From an uncultured bacterium (GTDB taxonomy: Bacteria; Actinomycetota; Coriobacteriia; Coriobacteriales; Coriobacteriaceae), in the NCBI GenBank assembly GCA_905214615.1, contig CAJMMX010000006.1, positions 1 through 51,139 on the forward strand: DNA of 51,139 nt, written 5' to 3'. Positions within the stretch are counted from its first letter, which is position 1, and each line of letters starts with the position of its first letter. Positions 1 to 9,302 of this stretch are shown here, piece by piece. A program made the position numbers and the translations under genes. The notes under the pieces are model-generated. The model was not told the DNA's origin, made no database searches, and saw nothing but the letters and a program-made list of their open reading frames with translations.

Positions 1-197
1 GTTCTCAAGGTGCACGCCTGCGCTGGCTCCCGGTCCAACCGGGCCGCGCGGCAAGGAGATATATTGCCAGACCGGAGGGCCCCCGGGGGCGGGAATCTGG
101 GCGTACACATTTCCTACACATATTAAAACCCTGCTTACGTTTGCCAGCTGTTCTCTACCGCTCACCGAGGGCCTCTTTATAGCGAAGCATCATATGG
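1..197. other. Left-edge noncoding stretch, possible rRNA leader
   Basis: No credible reading frame covers this stretch. Read on the minus strand it ends in CACCTTGAGAAC, a motif type often found a short distance before 16S rRNA in Gram-positive rRNA leaders. Upstream of it on the same strand is a possible promoter, CTGGCA, 17 nt, TAATAT (about 118-146). A GC palindrome GCCCCC/GGGGGC lies at 79-90. The window ends before any rRNA sequence, so this is only a suggestion. The stretch may instead simply be the 3' untranslated end of the phosphoglucomutase gene. Confidence 0.25.
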
Positions 198-1598
198 CTA
201 AAGCTGATAGGCCCCCTTAGCCAAGGCACAGCCGGCATCGAGCAACTCATCGCGCTCCTCCACCGAGAACCCCTCGGCGTATACGCGAACCACCGGTTCG
301 GTCCCGCTGGGACGGATCAGCAGCCAGGTGTCATCCTCGAATGCCAAACGTAAACCATCCATATGGCTTACAGCCTGCGGCGCCTTGCCGCAAATCGATT
401 TAGGATTCATGCCAGGAAGCAGCGTTCGCAGCGATTCGGCGTCTTCGGCCTCAAGGCGCAAATCGCGACGCCCATAGCTCGTCTTACCAAAACTGGCCTC
501 GAGCTGATCGACCAAAACGCCCAAAGGCGCGCCCGTCTTTGCCATAAGCTCACACAGAATCAGACAAGCAAGGATTCCATCACGCTCAGGCATATGCGCG
601 GCGATGCCGATACCGCCGGCCTCCTCGCCTCCCATGAGGACGCCGCCCTTCTTCATCTCTGCAGCTATATATTTGAAACCGACCGGCTTAACGGTCACAC
701 GACAGCCAAGCGCCTCAGCGATGCGGCGCACGAGCGTCGAGCACGAGAGATTGACGACGACACGCCCCTCCAAATTGCGGAATTGAACGAGGTCGCCCAA
801 AACAAGCGCCATGATTTGATGCGGATGTATATATCTACCGCGTTCGTCGACCGCACCGATACGGTCGGCATCGCCGTCGGTCACCAGGCCTGCGCACGCC
901 CCGTCCTCGACAACCGCACGCTCGCAAGCGTCCACCCACGGCTCAACAGGGTCGGGGCAAATGTCCTCTTGATCGGACGACTGTCCGGCATGAATCTCGT
1001 GCACCTCGACGCCTAGCTCCCGCAGCAGGTCGGCAAGATATCCCTGGGCCGCGCCGCCCATGGGGTCAACTACCACACGCAGGTGAGCGGCTCGAATGGC
1101 CTCGGCATCGACAAACGATGCCACCGCCTGCATATAGTCAGGAATAATATCCGCGGTGCGATAGCGTTCCTCGATCCCCATCGGCTCGGGGGCCATAGTC
1201 TCTTCGAGCTCTTCGATGACATCCTGATTGGCCGTCGAGCCATCTCCCATGCGCAGCTTAAGGCACAGATACCCCTGCGGATGATGGGATCCCGTCACCA
1301 TGAGCGCACCGCAGGCCTCGCCGTCATACGCCGCCGCCCACGTAAGGGCGGGGGTCGGAACAGGCCGAGATGCGAGCACTGCGTCCAATCCGTGAGCGGC
1401 AAGCACGCCTGCCGCAAGCTCGGCGAACTCGCGCGCCTGCGGCCGGGTGTCGAACCCTATATATACTGTTTTGCCGGGATTGATCTTTTGCCACAACTCG
1501 CCGACGGCATCGGCAATGCGGGCAACGTTGTCAGCGGTAAAGTCGTCGTCGACGCGGGCGCGCCAACCATCAGTTCCAAAATGAATTATCGCGCACAC
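198..1598 (-). CDS. Phosphoglucomutase/phosphomannomutase family protein
   Basis: Alpha-D-phosphohexomutase, 466 aa, a cytoplasmic enzyme that moves phosphate between C1 and C6 of a hexose phosphate to feed glycogen, exopolysaccharide or cell-wall sugar synthesis. Visible motifs, numbered from the chosen start: the serine loop TGSHHP with the phosphoserine near residue 104 (family consensus TASHNP, so this is a variant); the metal loop DGDADR near 241-246; the sugar loop GGEEAGG near 323-329; and the phosphate-binding RPSGTEP near 429-435. All four domains are present. The open frame extends upstream to 1682, but the GTG at 1596-1598 is preceded by AGGTG at good spacing and starts directly at the conserved FGTDGWR segment, so I use it. 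Glucose versus mannose preference and the exact isozyme cannot be decided from sequence. Confidence 0.85.
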   Translation of the reverse strand: MCAIIHFGTDGWRARVDDDFTADNVARIADAVGELWQKINPGKTVYIGFDTRPQAREFAELAAGVLAAHGLDAVLASRPVPTPALTWAAAYDGEACGALMVTGSHHPQGYLCLKLRMGDGSTANQDVIEELEETMAPEPMGIEERYRTADIIPDYMQAVASFVDAEAIRAAHLRVVVDPMGGAAQGYLADLLRELGVEVHEIHAGQSSDQEDICPDPVEPWVDACERAVVEDGACAGLVTDGDADRIGAVDERGRYIHPHQIMALVLGDLVQFRNLEGRVVVNLSCSTLVRRIAEALGCRVTVKPVGFKYIAAEMKKGGVLMGGEEAGGIGIAAHMPERDGILACLILCELMAKTGAPLGVLVDQLEASFGKTSYGRRDLRLEAEDAESLRTLLPGMNPKSICGKAPQAVSHMDGLRLAFEDDTWLLIRPSGTEPVVRVYAEGFSVEERDELLDAGCALAKGAYQL

Positions 1599-1720
1599 GC
1601 GCAGACACCTCACAGTGTTTGGATCATGGTACGCATGGGGTATACCCGCAACGCTCGCCCAGCAACCTGCCAATACCGGCATTCACCATTTGGGCAAATG
1701 CTACCGCCGATGTGCAAGCA

Positions 1721-1751
1721 ATAAAAAACCGCCCCCGTATGGGGCGGTTTT
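1721..1751 (-). terminator. Intrinsic terminator after the methyltransferase gene
   Basis: Stem AAAACCGCCCC / GGGGCGGTTTT (1725-1735 and 1741-1751) with a 5-nt loop. On the minus strand it is followed by a run of T residues. It lies 6 nt past the stop of the homocysteine S-methyltransferase gene and closes that transcript before the phosphoglucomutase gene. Confidence 0.85.
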
Positions 1752-1756
1752 GACCT

Positions 1757-2608
1757 TTATATATCGAGCGCCTCGGCCATCGCCGCCGTGGTGATTGCCG
1801 TGGTTCCACAGCAACTGCCCACCATTGCGGCACCGGCATGTCTCCATTCGATGCAAGCGCGCGCGAAGGCTTCGGGGCTCTCGCGCCACACAGGACCATC
1901 CTGAGTTTGGACCGGATCGCCCACGTTGGGGCGTACCGTGACGGGCGTAGTCGCCGATGCAACCATCCTAGGCACCGCCACGTTCGCGGCCGCAAGTGAA
2001 CAGCAGTTAACCCCAACCGAGTTTGCGCCGTGCTTTTCGGCGTACAAAACGGCAGCCTCGATGTTGAGGCCATCGCCTAGCAGGTCGCCTTTATCGTCAA
2101 CGACAAAACTCACCAAAACAGGCATGCCGTCGGCGGCATCCTGGGCGCCTGCAAGCATGGGCTGCAAATTACGGATAGACGTCACCGTCTCGATCAGCAG
2201 ACCGTCAACACCAGCATTGAGCAGGGCGTATGCCTGCTCTCGCGAAATGCCTCGGATTTCTCGATACTCGGCAGAGTCTTCGGCAAACCACTCAATGCCG
2301 ATCGGGCCCATCGAGCCCAGCAGCAGCTGAGGGTGCGCCTGGCGCGCATCGTCGACGGCACCGCGATTGACCTCAGCCACGGACGGCGTAATCTGATCTT
2401 GCTTGAGGGCATAGCTTGATGCCTGAAAGGTATTGGTAATGAGCACCTGCGCACCGGCGGCGACATACAGGCGATGGATACGAGAAACAGTCTGCGGCTC
2501 GGCAAGGTTCCAAAACGCCGGCGGGATGTCGGCAGCGTCGTATTCACTCATCAGCACGCTGCCCATGGGGCCCTGCGTCAACAGGGTCTCGCTCGACATG
2601 CGGCGCAT
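1757..2608 (-). CDS. Homocysteine S-methyltransferase
   Basis: Zinc-dependent methyltransferase of the betaine-homocysteine/S-methylmethionine (MmuM-like) fold, expected to make methionine from homocysteine and a methyl donor. From the start at 2608 (283 aa) the zinc cysteines are visible: GVNC near 199-202 and GSCCGT near 264-269. The barrel segments ITNTFQAS and LLGSMGPIG are typical. The frame is open to an ATG at 2650 (297 aa) right after the regulator gene, but the ATG at 2606-2608 has a strong GAGGAA ribosome site 3 nt away, while the 2650 start has none at normal spacing. It follows the DtxR/MntR-like gene with a very short gap, so the two are probably co-transcribed. The methyl donor cannot be told from sequence. 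The glycine-rich start LLTQGPMGSVL replaces the usual LLDGAMGTEL. Confidence 0.85.
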   Translation of the reverse strand: MRRMSSETLLTQGPMGSVLMSEYDAADIPPAFWNLAEPQTVSRIHRLYVAAGAQVLITNTFQASSYALKQDQITPSVAEVNRGAVDDARQAHPQLLLGSMGPIGIEWFAEDSAEYREIRGISREQAYALLNAGVDGLLIETVTSIRNLQPMLAGAQDAADGMPVLVSFVVDDKGDLLGDGLNIEAAVLYAEKHGANSVGVNCCSLAAANVAVPRMVASATTPVTVRPNVGDPVQTQDGPVWRESPEAFARACIEWRHAGAAMVGSCCGTTAITTAAMAEALDI

Positions 2609-2662
2609 AAGTTCCTCGCCGCCGGCGCGGTTGTAATAACTCGTATCCATATATGTGTTTCG

Positions 2663-3085
2663 CTATTCCTCGACGCTGATTCCCTGTTTTTCGAGATAGG
2701 CGAGCCAGCGGCTCATCGTGTCCTCGGAAAGCGCATGTTCCATCATGCACGCCTCGGAATCGGCCCGCTCAAAATCGACGCCGAGCTCCTGGACCAAAAA
2801 CGTGCGGACAAGGCGATGACGGTACCAGATAGCCGTGCCGACCTCGCGACCACGGTCGGTCAGGATGACCTTGCCGTAATGCGACTGCTCGACAAGCTCG
2901 GACGCCTTAAGCGCCGAAACTGCCTTATTGACCGATGCCTTGGAGACACCAAGACGCTGCGCGATGTCGACCGACCGCACGCCACTGGTCTCCCCTTCTT
3001 CGCTTTCGATGCGAACCATGCACTCCAAGTAGTCTTCGTTCGCCACCGTTAGGTGCAGCTCGCGCGAGCTATTTGTCGTATCCAT
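2663..3085 (-). CDS. DtxR/MntR family metal-dependent regulator
   Basis: 140-aa metal-sensing transcriptional repressor. An N-terminal winged helix (about 10-75, VRSVDIAQRLGVSKASVNKA is the helix-turn-helix) is followed by the metal-binding dimerisation domain. The ligand set is mixed: D18 and E21 in NEDYLE resemble MntR, whereas C113, E116 and H117 in EACMMEH resemble DtxR; H90 also matches a conserved ligand position. There is no C-terminal SH3-like domain, as in the short MntR type. The ATG has GAAGG upstream. A perfect palindrome lies 53 bp upstream in the divergent region and could be its operator. Manganese or iron are the likely effectors; which one is inference. It leads an operon with the homocysteine S-methyltransferase. 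Confidence 0.85.
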   Translation of the reverse strand: MDTTNSSRELHLTVANEDYLECMVRIESEEGETSGVRSVDIAQRLGVSKASVNKAVSALKASELVEQSHYGKVILTDRGREVGTAIWYRHRLVRTFLVQELGVDFERADSEACMMEHALSEDTMSRWLAYLEKQGISVEE

Positions 3086-3138
3086 GACCTTCCGTCCCTT
3101 CTGCGTTCAAAGGCTGATTCTACCCCATCCAAGCGTCG

Positions 3139-3158
3139 CGGTATGCCGTGGCATACCG
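3139..3158. promoter_or_regulatory. Perfect 9-2-9 palindrome, candidate metalloregulator operator
   Basis: CGGTATGCC-GT-GGCATACCG, centred between the divergent DtxR/MntR-like gene (start 3085) and pepT (start 3206). Size and perfect dyad fit a DtxR/MntR-type operator. Assignment to the adjacent regulator is inference from position. Confidence 0.55.
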
Positions 3159-3205
3159 TGCTAGAGTTCTTGTTGCACACGACGACCAAGATTGGAGCGG
3201 TCCTT

Positions 3206-4453
3206 ATGGAAAACAACACCACGAACCCCGACGTCCTTGAGCGCTTTTTTCGCTACGTCCAAATCAACACGCAATCCGAGGATGCAAACTGCGACCAGGT
3301 GCCTTCGAGCACCGTTCAGTTTGACCTTGCCAACATCCTGGCCGAGGAGCTGCGCGAGCTTGGCGCGGCCGATGCCCATGTGACCGAGCATGCCTACGTC
3401 TGCGCACATATTCCTGCGAGCGCGGGCGCGGAGGGCAAGCCCGCCCTGGGTCTGATCGCACACCTCGACACCACCGAGGTTGCGCCGGGCGCCGGCGTGA
3501 AGCCGCACATTGTGCACTACGAAGGCGGCGACCTGGTCTGCGGTACCGTTAACGGCAAGCCCGTGGCAATGAGCACCGCCAAGCTTCCCGCCCTGAACGA
3601 CCTTGTGGGTGAGGACTTGGTCTGCAGCGACGGCACCACACTGCTGGGCGCCGACGACAAGGCCGGCGTCGCCGAGATCATGGCGCTTGTCGCGCGTATC
3701 GCTCAAGACCCGTCCCTGCCTCACCCCGCACTCGGCATTTGCTTTTGCCCGGACGAGGAAATCGGCCACGGCGCCGAGCTGTTGGACATCGACGCTTTTG
3801 GCTGCAAGTACGCCTACACGGTCGACGGCGGCCCCATCGGCGAGCTTGAGTGGGAGTGCTTCAACGCCGCCGAGGCAACCGTTAGCTTTGAGGGCCAGTC
3901 CATCCACCCGGGCGACGCCAAGGGCCGCATGGTTAACGCGGGCAATCTGTTCTGCGACTTCAATGCCCTGCTCCCCTACGTGCAGCGCCCGGAATACACC
4001 GAGGGCTACGAGGGCTTCTATCACCTTGAGGGCGTGTCTGCTACCGTCGACCACGCTACGGCGCGCTATATCGTCCGCGACCACGACGCGGCGAAGTTCC
4101 AGCAGAAACTCGATCTGATTGATTTCGCCGCCGCCATGCTCAACCAGCGTTTGGGCGAGGAGCGCGTGACCGTGGAGATTAAGCAGCAGTACCGCAACAT
4201 GGCCGAGATCGTGTGCGATTACCCCGAGCTGATCGACGCCGCCAAGGAAGCCTACCTTGCTTGCGACGTTGAGCCTCAGGTGCTGCCGATTCGCGGTGGT
4301 ACCGACGGTGCGCAGCTGTCGTTCCGCGGTCTGCCCTGCCCCAACCTTTCCACGGGCGGCTACTGCTACCACGGAGTTAACGAGTTTGTCCCGGTCAGCT
4401 CGCTCGTCAAGATGACCGACGTCCTCCAGGAGCTCGTCGCCCGCTTTGCATAA
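3206..4453 (+). CDS. pepT: Peptidase T (tripeptide aminopeptidase)
   Basis: M20B metallopeptidase, 415 aa (family about 410), a cytoplasmic enzyme removing the N-terminal residue from tripeptides. Di-zinc site residues are in place: H86 and D88 in AHLDTTEVAPG, bridging D150 in LGADDKAG, catalytic E184-E185 in PDEEIGHG, D207 in TVDGG, and the C-terminal His in GGYCYHGVNEF. RGGTDGAQLSFRG is the usual dimer-domain motif. The start ATG at 3206 has GGAG 8 nt upstream; the longer open frame from 3053 overlaps the regulator gene and is not used. It stands alone, followed by a strong terminator. Confidence 0.92.
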   Translation: MENNTTNPDVLERFFRYVQINTQSEDANCDQVPSSTVQFDLANILAEELRELGAADAHVTEHAYVCAHIPASAGAEGKPALGLIAHLDTTEVAPGAGVKPHIVHYEGGDLVCGTVNGKPVAMSTAKLPALNDLVGEDLVCSDGTTLLGADDKAGVAEIMALVARIAQDPSLPHPALGICFCPDEEIGHGAELLDIDAFGCKYAYTVDGGPIGELEWECFNAAEATVSFEGQSIHPGDAKGRMVNAGNLFCDFNALLPYVQRPEYTEGYEGFYHLEGVSATVDHATARYIVRDHDAAKFQQKLDLIDFAAAMLNQRLGEERVTVEIKQQYRNMAEIVCDYPELIDAAKEAYLACDVEPQVLPIRGGTDGAQLSFRGLPCPNLSTGGYCYHGVNEFVPVSSLVKMTDVLQELVARFA

Positions 4454-4480
4454 GCCTGACTGCACAAGTCCAAAAGACGA

Positions 4481-4518
4481 ATCGCCCCGTCCTCAACCAA
4501 GAACGGGGCGATTTTTTT
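4481..4518 (+). terminator. Intrinsic terminator of pepT
   Basis: Stem ATCGCCCCGT / ACGGGGCGAT with a loop of about 12 nt, followed by a run of seven T residues, 27 nt after the pepT stop. Confidence 0.9.
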
Positions 4519-4553
4519 GCTGCAATGAGAACAGGTTGACGCACGCCAGCCTC

Positions 4554-4635
4554 TTAACGCAAGGAGTGTCCCAAACTGCCGGCACAAAAGGAACGTCCCC
4601 AAGTGCCAAGTGCATCAAGAGTGTCCCCTTTGACC
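4554..4635. repeat. Degenerate GTCCCC repeat cluster
   Basis: Successive imperfect units built on GTGTCCC / AACGTCCCCAA / GTGTCCCC lead into the structured element at 4636-4831. No reading frame here looks real. The AACGTCCCCAA unit recurs at 4647, 20210 and 21718. Confidence 0.5.
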
Positions 4636-4831
4636 AGTCGTTTAAGAACGTCCCCAATGACTAACGTCGCAGGTTGAGGACGGGCAGCGAGCGGGTCGCA
4701 TTTGAGACAAGGTGACGTGTAACGAAAGGGCGCTGACCTTCTGGTCGCGCCCTTGAAGTTGAACGTCAGATTGTCCAAATGCGGCCCGCGCAGCGTCAAG
4801 CGGTTACGCGGTTTGGTAAAACCGCGTAACC
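4636..4831 (-). repeat. Dispersed structured element, copy 1
   Basis: Positioned as the 3' untranslated end of the LCP gene on the minus strand. Stem 1: 13 perfect pairs (4802-4814 with 4819-4831, loop GGTA on the plus strand) directly abutting the stop codon. Linker GCAGCGTC. Stem 2 is long and interrupted: 4691-4704 with 4776-4789; bulged A 4705; 4706-4710 with 4771-4775; a 2x2 internal loop; TGACGT 4713-4718 with ACGTCA 4764-4769; AAGGGCGC with GCGCCCTT; bulged T 4734; apical GACC-TTCT-GGTC (4735-4746). A third small stem, GTCGTT...AATGAC, lies at 4637-4661. Copies 2-4 are at 20199, 26288 and 37894. Function unknown; terminator, mRNA 3'-end protection or a mobile palindrome are all possible. 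Confidence 0.75.
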
Positions 4832-6067
4832 CTAGTAGTTGGCCTCGTAGCCGTTGCCGTCGCCGGTGGGCTCTTCGTAGTAGTCCGAATCGCTCGAATC
4901 GCCTGAGTCATCGGAATCGTCAGAGCTGACCGATGAGGTTGCGGTACCGTTTGCGTAGTCGTCAGACGTGTTGTTGTTCAGGTCGCCGATCGTAGAGCTG
5001 GAACCGTCGGAAAGACCCATGGTGTTGGGACCCTTGGGATCCTTGCCGGCATCGACGCGCTCCATCATTTCCTTGAGCTCGTCCTCGTAGACAAAGACGT
5101 AGCTCACACCGTCGATCATGGTGCTGTCGTCGGCGTACGAGGGCAGGTTGGCCGAGTAGATACCGTCGACATCCATACCGCGCATGGCGTTGACCGTAGC
5201 CACGATATCCTGAACGCTCATATCGGTTACGAGCATATCGGACAGCGAATTAACCAGGCCAAAGATCTTCGTGGCATCGAAGTTATTGAGAATCTGGTTG
5301 GCAAGGGCGCCAAGCACCTGACGCTGGTGGCGCATGCGCGTGTAATCGCCGTCGGCATAGGTGTAGCGGCAGCGGGCATAGGTAAGGGCGGTGGCACCGT
5401 CCATATGCTGCTGGCCAGCGGTAATCTTAATATCCAGGTGCTCGGGGTCGTCAACATCATCGGTTGCGTTAATGTCGATACCGCCTACCGAATCAATCAG
5501 CGCCTGCATACCGTCGAAGCTGACCTCGGCATAGTGGGAAATCTGAACACCGCACAGCTCGTTGACCGCCTCGACCATGGCCTCGGCGCCGCCAACGGTA
5601 TGGCAGGCGTTGATCTTCATGGTCTCCCCCTTGTACACGACCTTGGTATCGCGCGGAACGGAAATGAGCGTCGCCTGCTTTTGCGTGGGGTCGATGCGTG
5701 CCAAGATAATCGAGTCGGCACGATACGTATCCTCGCCCGGACGGCCGTCGGTGCCAAGAAGCAGCACGTAGAACGGATCCTTTGCCTCATCGGTGTCAAC
5801 CAGAACCCGACGCAGATTGTCGGTAATGACATTAGAATCGCCGAGCTTGCCCATAATGGTGGCAAACCACAGGCCGGCAGCGGTAGTGGCACTCAGCAGC
5901 ACGCCAAGCACGACAATGAGCGCGACGTGGCGAATCGTGTGGCAACGACGACGCTGGCGAGCGCGCTCGGAATAGCGAGCCACGTTATCGCGACTGTAGA
6001 TCTTGGCCTGCGCACCAGTTGAGGGTCTTCGGGTGGTGGTATCCGCGAGGGGCTTTTTATTAAACAT
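4832..6067 (-). CDS. LytR-CpsA-Psr (LCP) family cell-wall ligase
   Basis: 411-aa membrane-anchored protein expected to attach undecaprenyl-linked glycopolymers to peptidoglycan on the outer face of the membrane. A basic cytoplasmic N-terminus (RRRCH) is followed by one membrane segment (about 48-72) and the LCP domain (about 95-290). LCP signatures: LLLGTDGRPG, RADSIILARID, SVPRDTKV (pyrophosphate-binding Arg), GGIDINATDDVDD and TYARCRYTYADGDYTRMRHQ. The last 60 residues are a low-complexity Ser/Asp/Gly tail. Start: ATG at 6065-6067 with AGG 6 nt upstream, 12 nt after the murA stop, so the two form an operon. A TTG two codons earlier is possible. The transcript runs into structured element copy 1. 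Confidence 0.9.
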   Translation of the reverse strand: MFNKKPLADTTTRRPSTGAQAKIYSRDNVARYSERARQRRRCHTIRHVALIVVLGVLLSATTAAGLWFATIMGKLGDSNVITDNLRRVLVDTDEAKDPFYVLLLGTDGRPGEDTYRADSIILARIDPTQKQATLISVPRDTKVVYKGETMKINACHTVGGAEAMVEAVNELCGVQISHYAEVSFDGMQALIDSVGGIDINATDDVDDPEHLDIKITAGQQHMDGATALTYARCRYTYADGDYTRMRHQRQVLGALANQILNNFDATKIFGLVNSLSDMLVTDMSVQDIVATVNAMRGMDVDGIYSANLPSYADDSTMIDGVSYVFVYEDELKEMMERVDAGKDPKGPNTMGLSDGSSSTIGDLNNNTSDDYANGTATSSVSSDDSDDSGDSSDSDYYEEPTGDGNGYEANY

Positions 6068-6079
6068 AGGCAACCTGTA

Positions 6080-7363
6080 TTAGTAGATGACGGGATCGGG
6101 GACGGTAGCATGCTCGACATGCGCGCCGAGCGCCTGCAGCTTTTCGACAAACTGCTCGTAGCCGCGCTTGATGTGATGGATAGCCGAAACCTCGGTCGTC
6201 CCGTCGGCGATCAAGCCCGCTACGACGAGGGCCGCTCCGCCACGCAGATCGGGCGAGGTAACCTGTGCACCCGAGAAGCCCTTGACGCCATGAATCATGG
6301 CATGATGGCTCTCGATACGAATGTCGGCACCCATGCGCACCAGCTCAGAGGCAAACATAAAGCGATTCTCGAAGATGTTCTCGGTAATAACGGAACTGCC
6401 GTCGGCGAGGGCGGAGAGCACCATAATTTGTGCCTGCATGTCGGTCGGGAAGCCGGGGAACGGAAGCGTCTGGATGTCGACCGGCTTGATGCGCTCGGCG
6501 CGATTCACGTGTACGCCGTCGTCGGTACGCTCGCAATCGATGCCCATGAGCTCCATCTTCTTGAGCACCATGCCCAGATGGATGGGGCAAAAACCCGTGA
6601 CGTCGACACCGCGATCGTCGGCCATCAGCGCACCGGCGACGATAAAGGTACCGGCCTCGATGCGGTCGCCCACCACGCGATGGGTAACGGGATGGAGCTC
6701 TTCCACGCCCTCGATGGTCACGACAGGCGTACCGGCGCCGACAATCTTGGCGCCCATCTCGTTGAGCATGTTGGCGAGATCGACGATCTCGGGCTCGCGG
6801 GCGGCATTGTCGATAACCGTAGTGCCCTGTGCGCGCACAGAGGCCATGATGAGGTTCTCGGTCGCACCGACACTGGCAAACTCGAGCGTGACGGTGGTAC
6901 CGCGCAGACCTTGGGGCGCATTAGCGTTGATGTAGCCGTGGGCGGTATCGAACTCAACGCCCAGGGCCTCAAGACCAAGAATGTGCATATCGATCTTACG
7001 AGCACCCAGGTTGCAGCCGCCCGGCATGGCAATTTTGGCGCGATGGAAGCGGCCCAGCAGGGGCCCCATGACGGCGGTGGAAGCGCGCATCTTGGCAACG
7101 AGCTCGTAGGGGGCCTCCCATGAATCGACCTGAGAGGTATCAATCTCGAGCGTGTGCTCGTCGAGAACATCGATCGTAGCGCCCATGCCCTTGAGCACCT
7201 TGCCCATCACGTGGACATCGGAAATATCGGGCACGTTCTGCAGCGTCGTCTTGCCCGGCGCCAGAAGCGTTGCCGCCATGAGTTTGAGCGCGGAGTTCTT
7301 GGCGCCCGAGACGGGCACGGAGCCTCCGATGGCGTGGCCACCCTCAACGCGGATAATATCCAA
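6080..7363 (-). CDS. murA: UDP-N-acetylglucosamine 1-carboxyvinyltransferase
   Basis: First committed step of peptidoglycan synthesis: transfers enolpyruvate from PEP to UDP-GlcNAc. 427 aa, normal family length. The catalytic cysteine is present (C117 in MPGGCNLGARKIDMH), so the enzyme should be fosfomycin-sensitive; K22-N23 in SGAKNSALKLM is the substrate-binding start. Two inverse alpha-beta barrel halves are intact, with GVDVTGFCPIHLGMVLKKM and PFPGFPTDMQAQ near the C-terminal half. It follows the ATP synthase terminator on the same strand and heads the murA-LCP pair, a pairing of precursor synthesis with wall-polymer attachment. Confidence 0.96.
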   Translation of the reverse strand: MDIIRVEGGHAIGGSVPVSGAKNSALKLMAATLLAPGKTTLQNVPDISDVHVMGKVLKGMGATIDVLDEHTLEIDTSQVDSWEAPYELVAKMRASTAVMGPLLGRFHRAKIAMPGGCNLGARKIDMHILGLEALGVEFDTAHGYINANAPQGLRGTTVTLEFASVGATENLIMASVRAQGTTVIDNAAREPEIVDLANMLNEMGAKIVGAGTPVVTIEGVEELHPVTHRVVGDRIEAGTFIVAGALMADDRGVDVTGFCPIHLGMVLKKMELMGIDCERTDDGVHVNRAERIKPVDIQTLPFPGFPTDMQAQIMVLSALADGSSVITENIFENRFMFASELVRMGADIRIESHHAMIHGVKGFSGAQVTSPDLRGGAALVVAGLIADGTTEVSAIHHIKRGYEQFVEKLQALGAHVEHATVPDPVIY

Positions 7364-7375
7364 GGTCTACCCTTT

Positions 7376-7415
7376 CAAAAAGCATGCCCGGGGTGGCTGG
7401 GCCATCCCGGGCATG
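7376..7415 (-). terminator. Intrinsic terminator of the ATP synthase operon
   Basis: On the minus strand, 14-bp stem CATGCCCGGGATGG / CCACCCCGGGCATG (one G-U pair, 7383-7415) followed by CTTTTTG. It lies between atpC (ends 7452) and the murA start (7363). Confidence 0.85.
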
Positions 7416-7451
7416 ATGTGTTCGCAAATGGTCGAACGCTAAATCGTTTGA

Positions 7452-7844
7452 CTATTGGGCAAGCTTGAGCTTACACCATGCGATTTCATTATAGAGGTAG
7501 GCGCGGCGTGCATCATCCTCCGACAAATTACCCAGCTTCTCTTCAAAACCTTGAATATCAGCTTTAAGCTTGTCGGCATCGACGGTCGCCAAATCGCAAG
7601 CGCGCTCGGCGAGAACGGTCACGACATCGTCCGCAACCTGGGCATAGCCGCCGGCCACGGCAAACGTGTGGTCGACAGTGCCCATGGCCTTATCGGAAAC
7701 GCGAACGTAACCGCGGTCGATCGTGCAAATCTCGCTGGAGTGAGCAGGCAGGACGCCAAACTCGCCATCCGTGGACGGAATCGACACAAACGCAGCGTCG
7801 CCCTCATAGGCGCAGCTCACGGGGCACACGATGCGGATACGCAT
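7452..7844 (-). CDS. atpC: ATP synthase F1 epsilon subunit
   Basis: 130-aa epsilon subunit of F1, part of the central rotor stalk and an inhibitory regulator. N-terminal beta-sandwich (about 1-85, with GEFGVLPAHSSE and FAVAGGYAQVADDVVTVLAERA) and a C-terminal helical hairpin (about 88-130). Last gene of the operon, 3 nt after atpD, followed by a strong terminator. Confidence 0.95.
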   Translation of the reverse strand: MRIRIVCPVSCAYEGDAAFVSIPSTDGEFGVLPAHSSEICTIDRGYVRVSDKAMGTVDHTFAVAGGYAQVADDVVTVLAERACDLATVDADKLKADIQGFEEKLGNLSEDDARRAYLYNEIAWCKLKLAQ

Positions 7845-7847
7845 AAC

Positions 7848-9301
<1,454 letters not shown>

Positions 9302-9302
<1 letters not shown>

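Noticed and set aside
79..90. GCCCCCGGGGGC palindrome as a terminator of the phosphoglucomutase gene
   Set aside because: No loop and no T-tract on the minus strand.
3161..4465. 434-codon minus-strand frame opposite pepT
   Set aside because: The plus-strand product is an intact peptidase T with all metal ligands; the antisense product has no recognisable feature.
4554..4799. Small minus-strand protein sharing NLTFNFKGATRRSAPF with another at 20201-20431
   Set aside because: The shared peptide comes from the repeated structured DNA element, whose stems covary without regard to codons; copy 3 does not keep the peptide.
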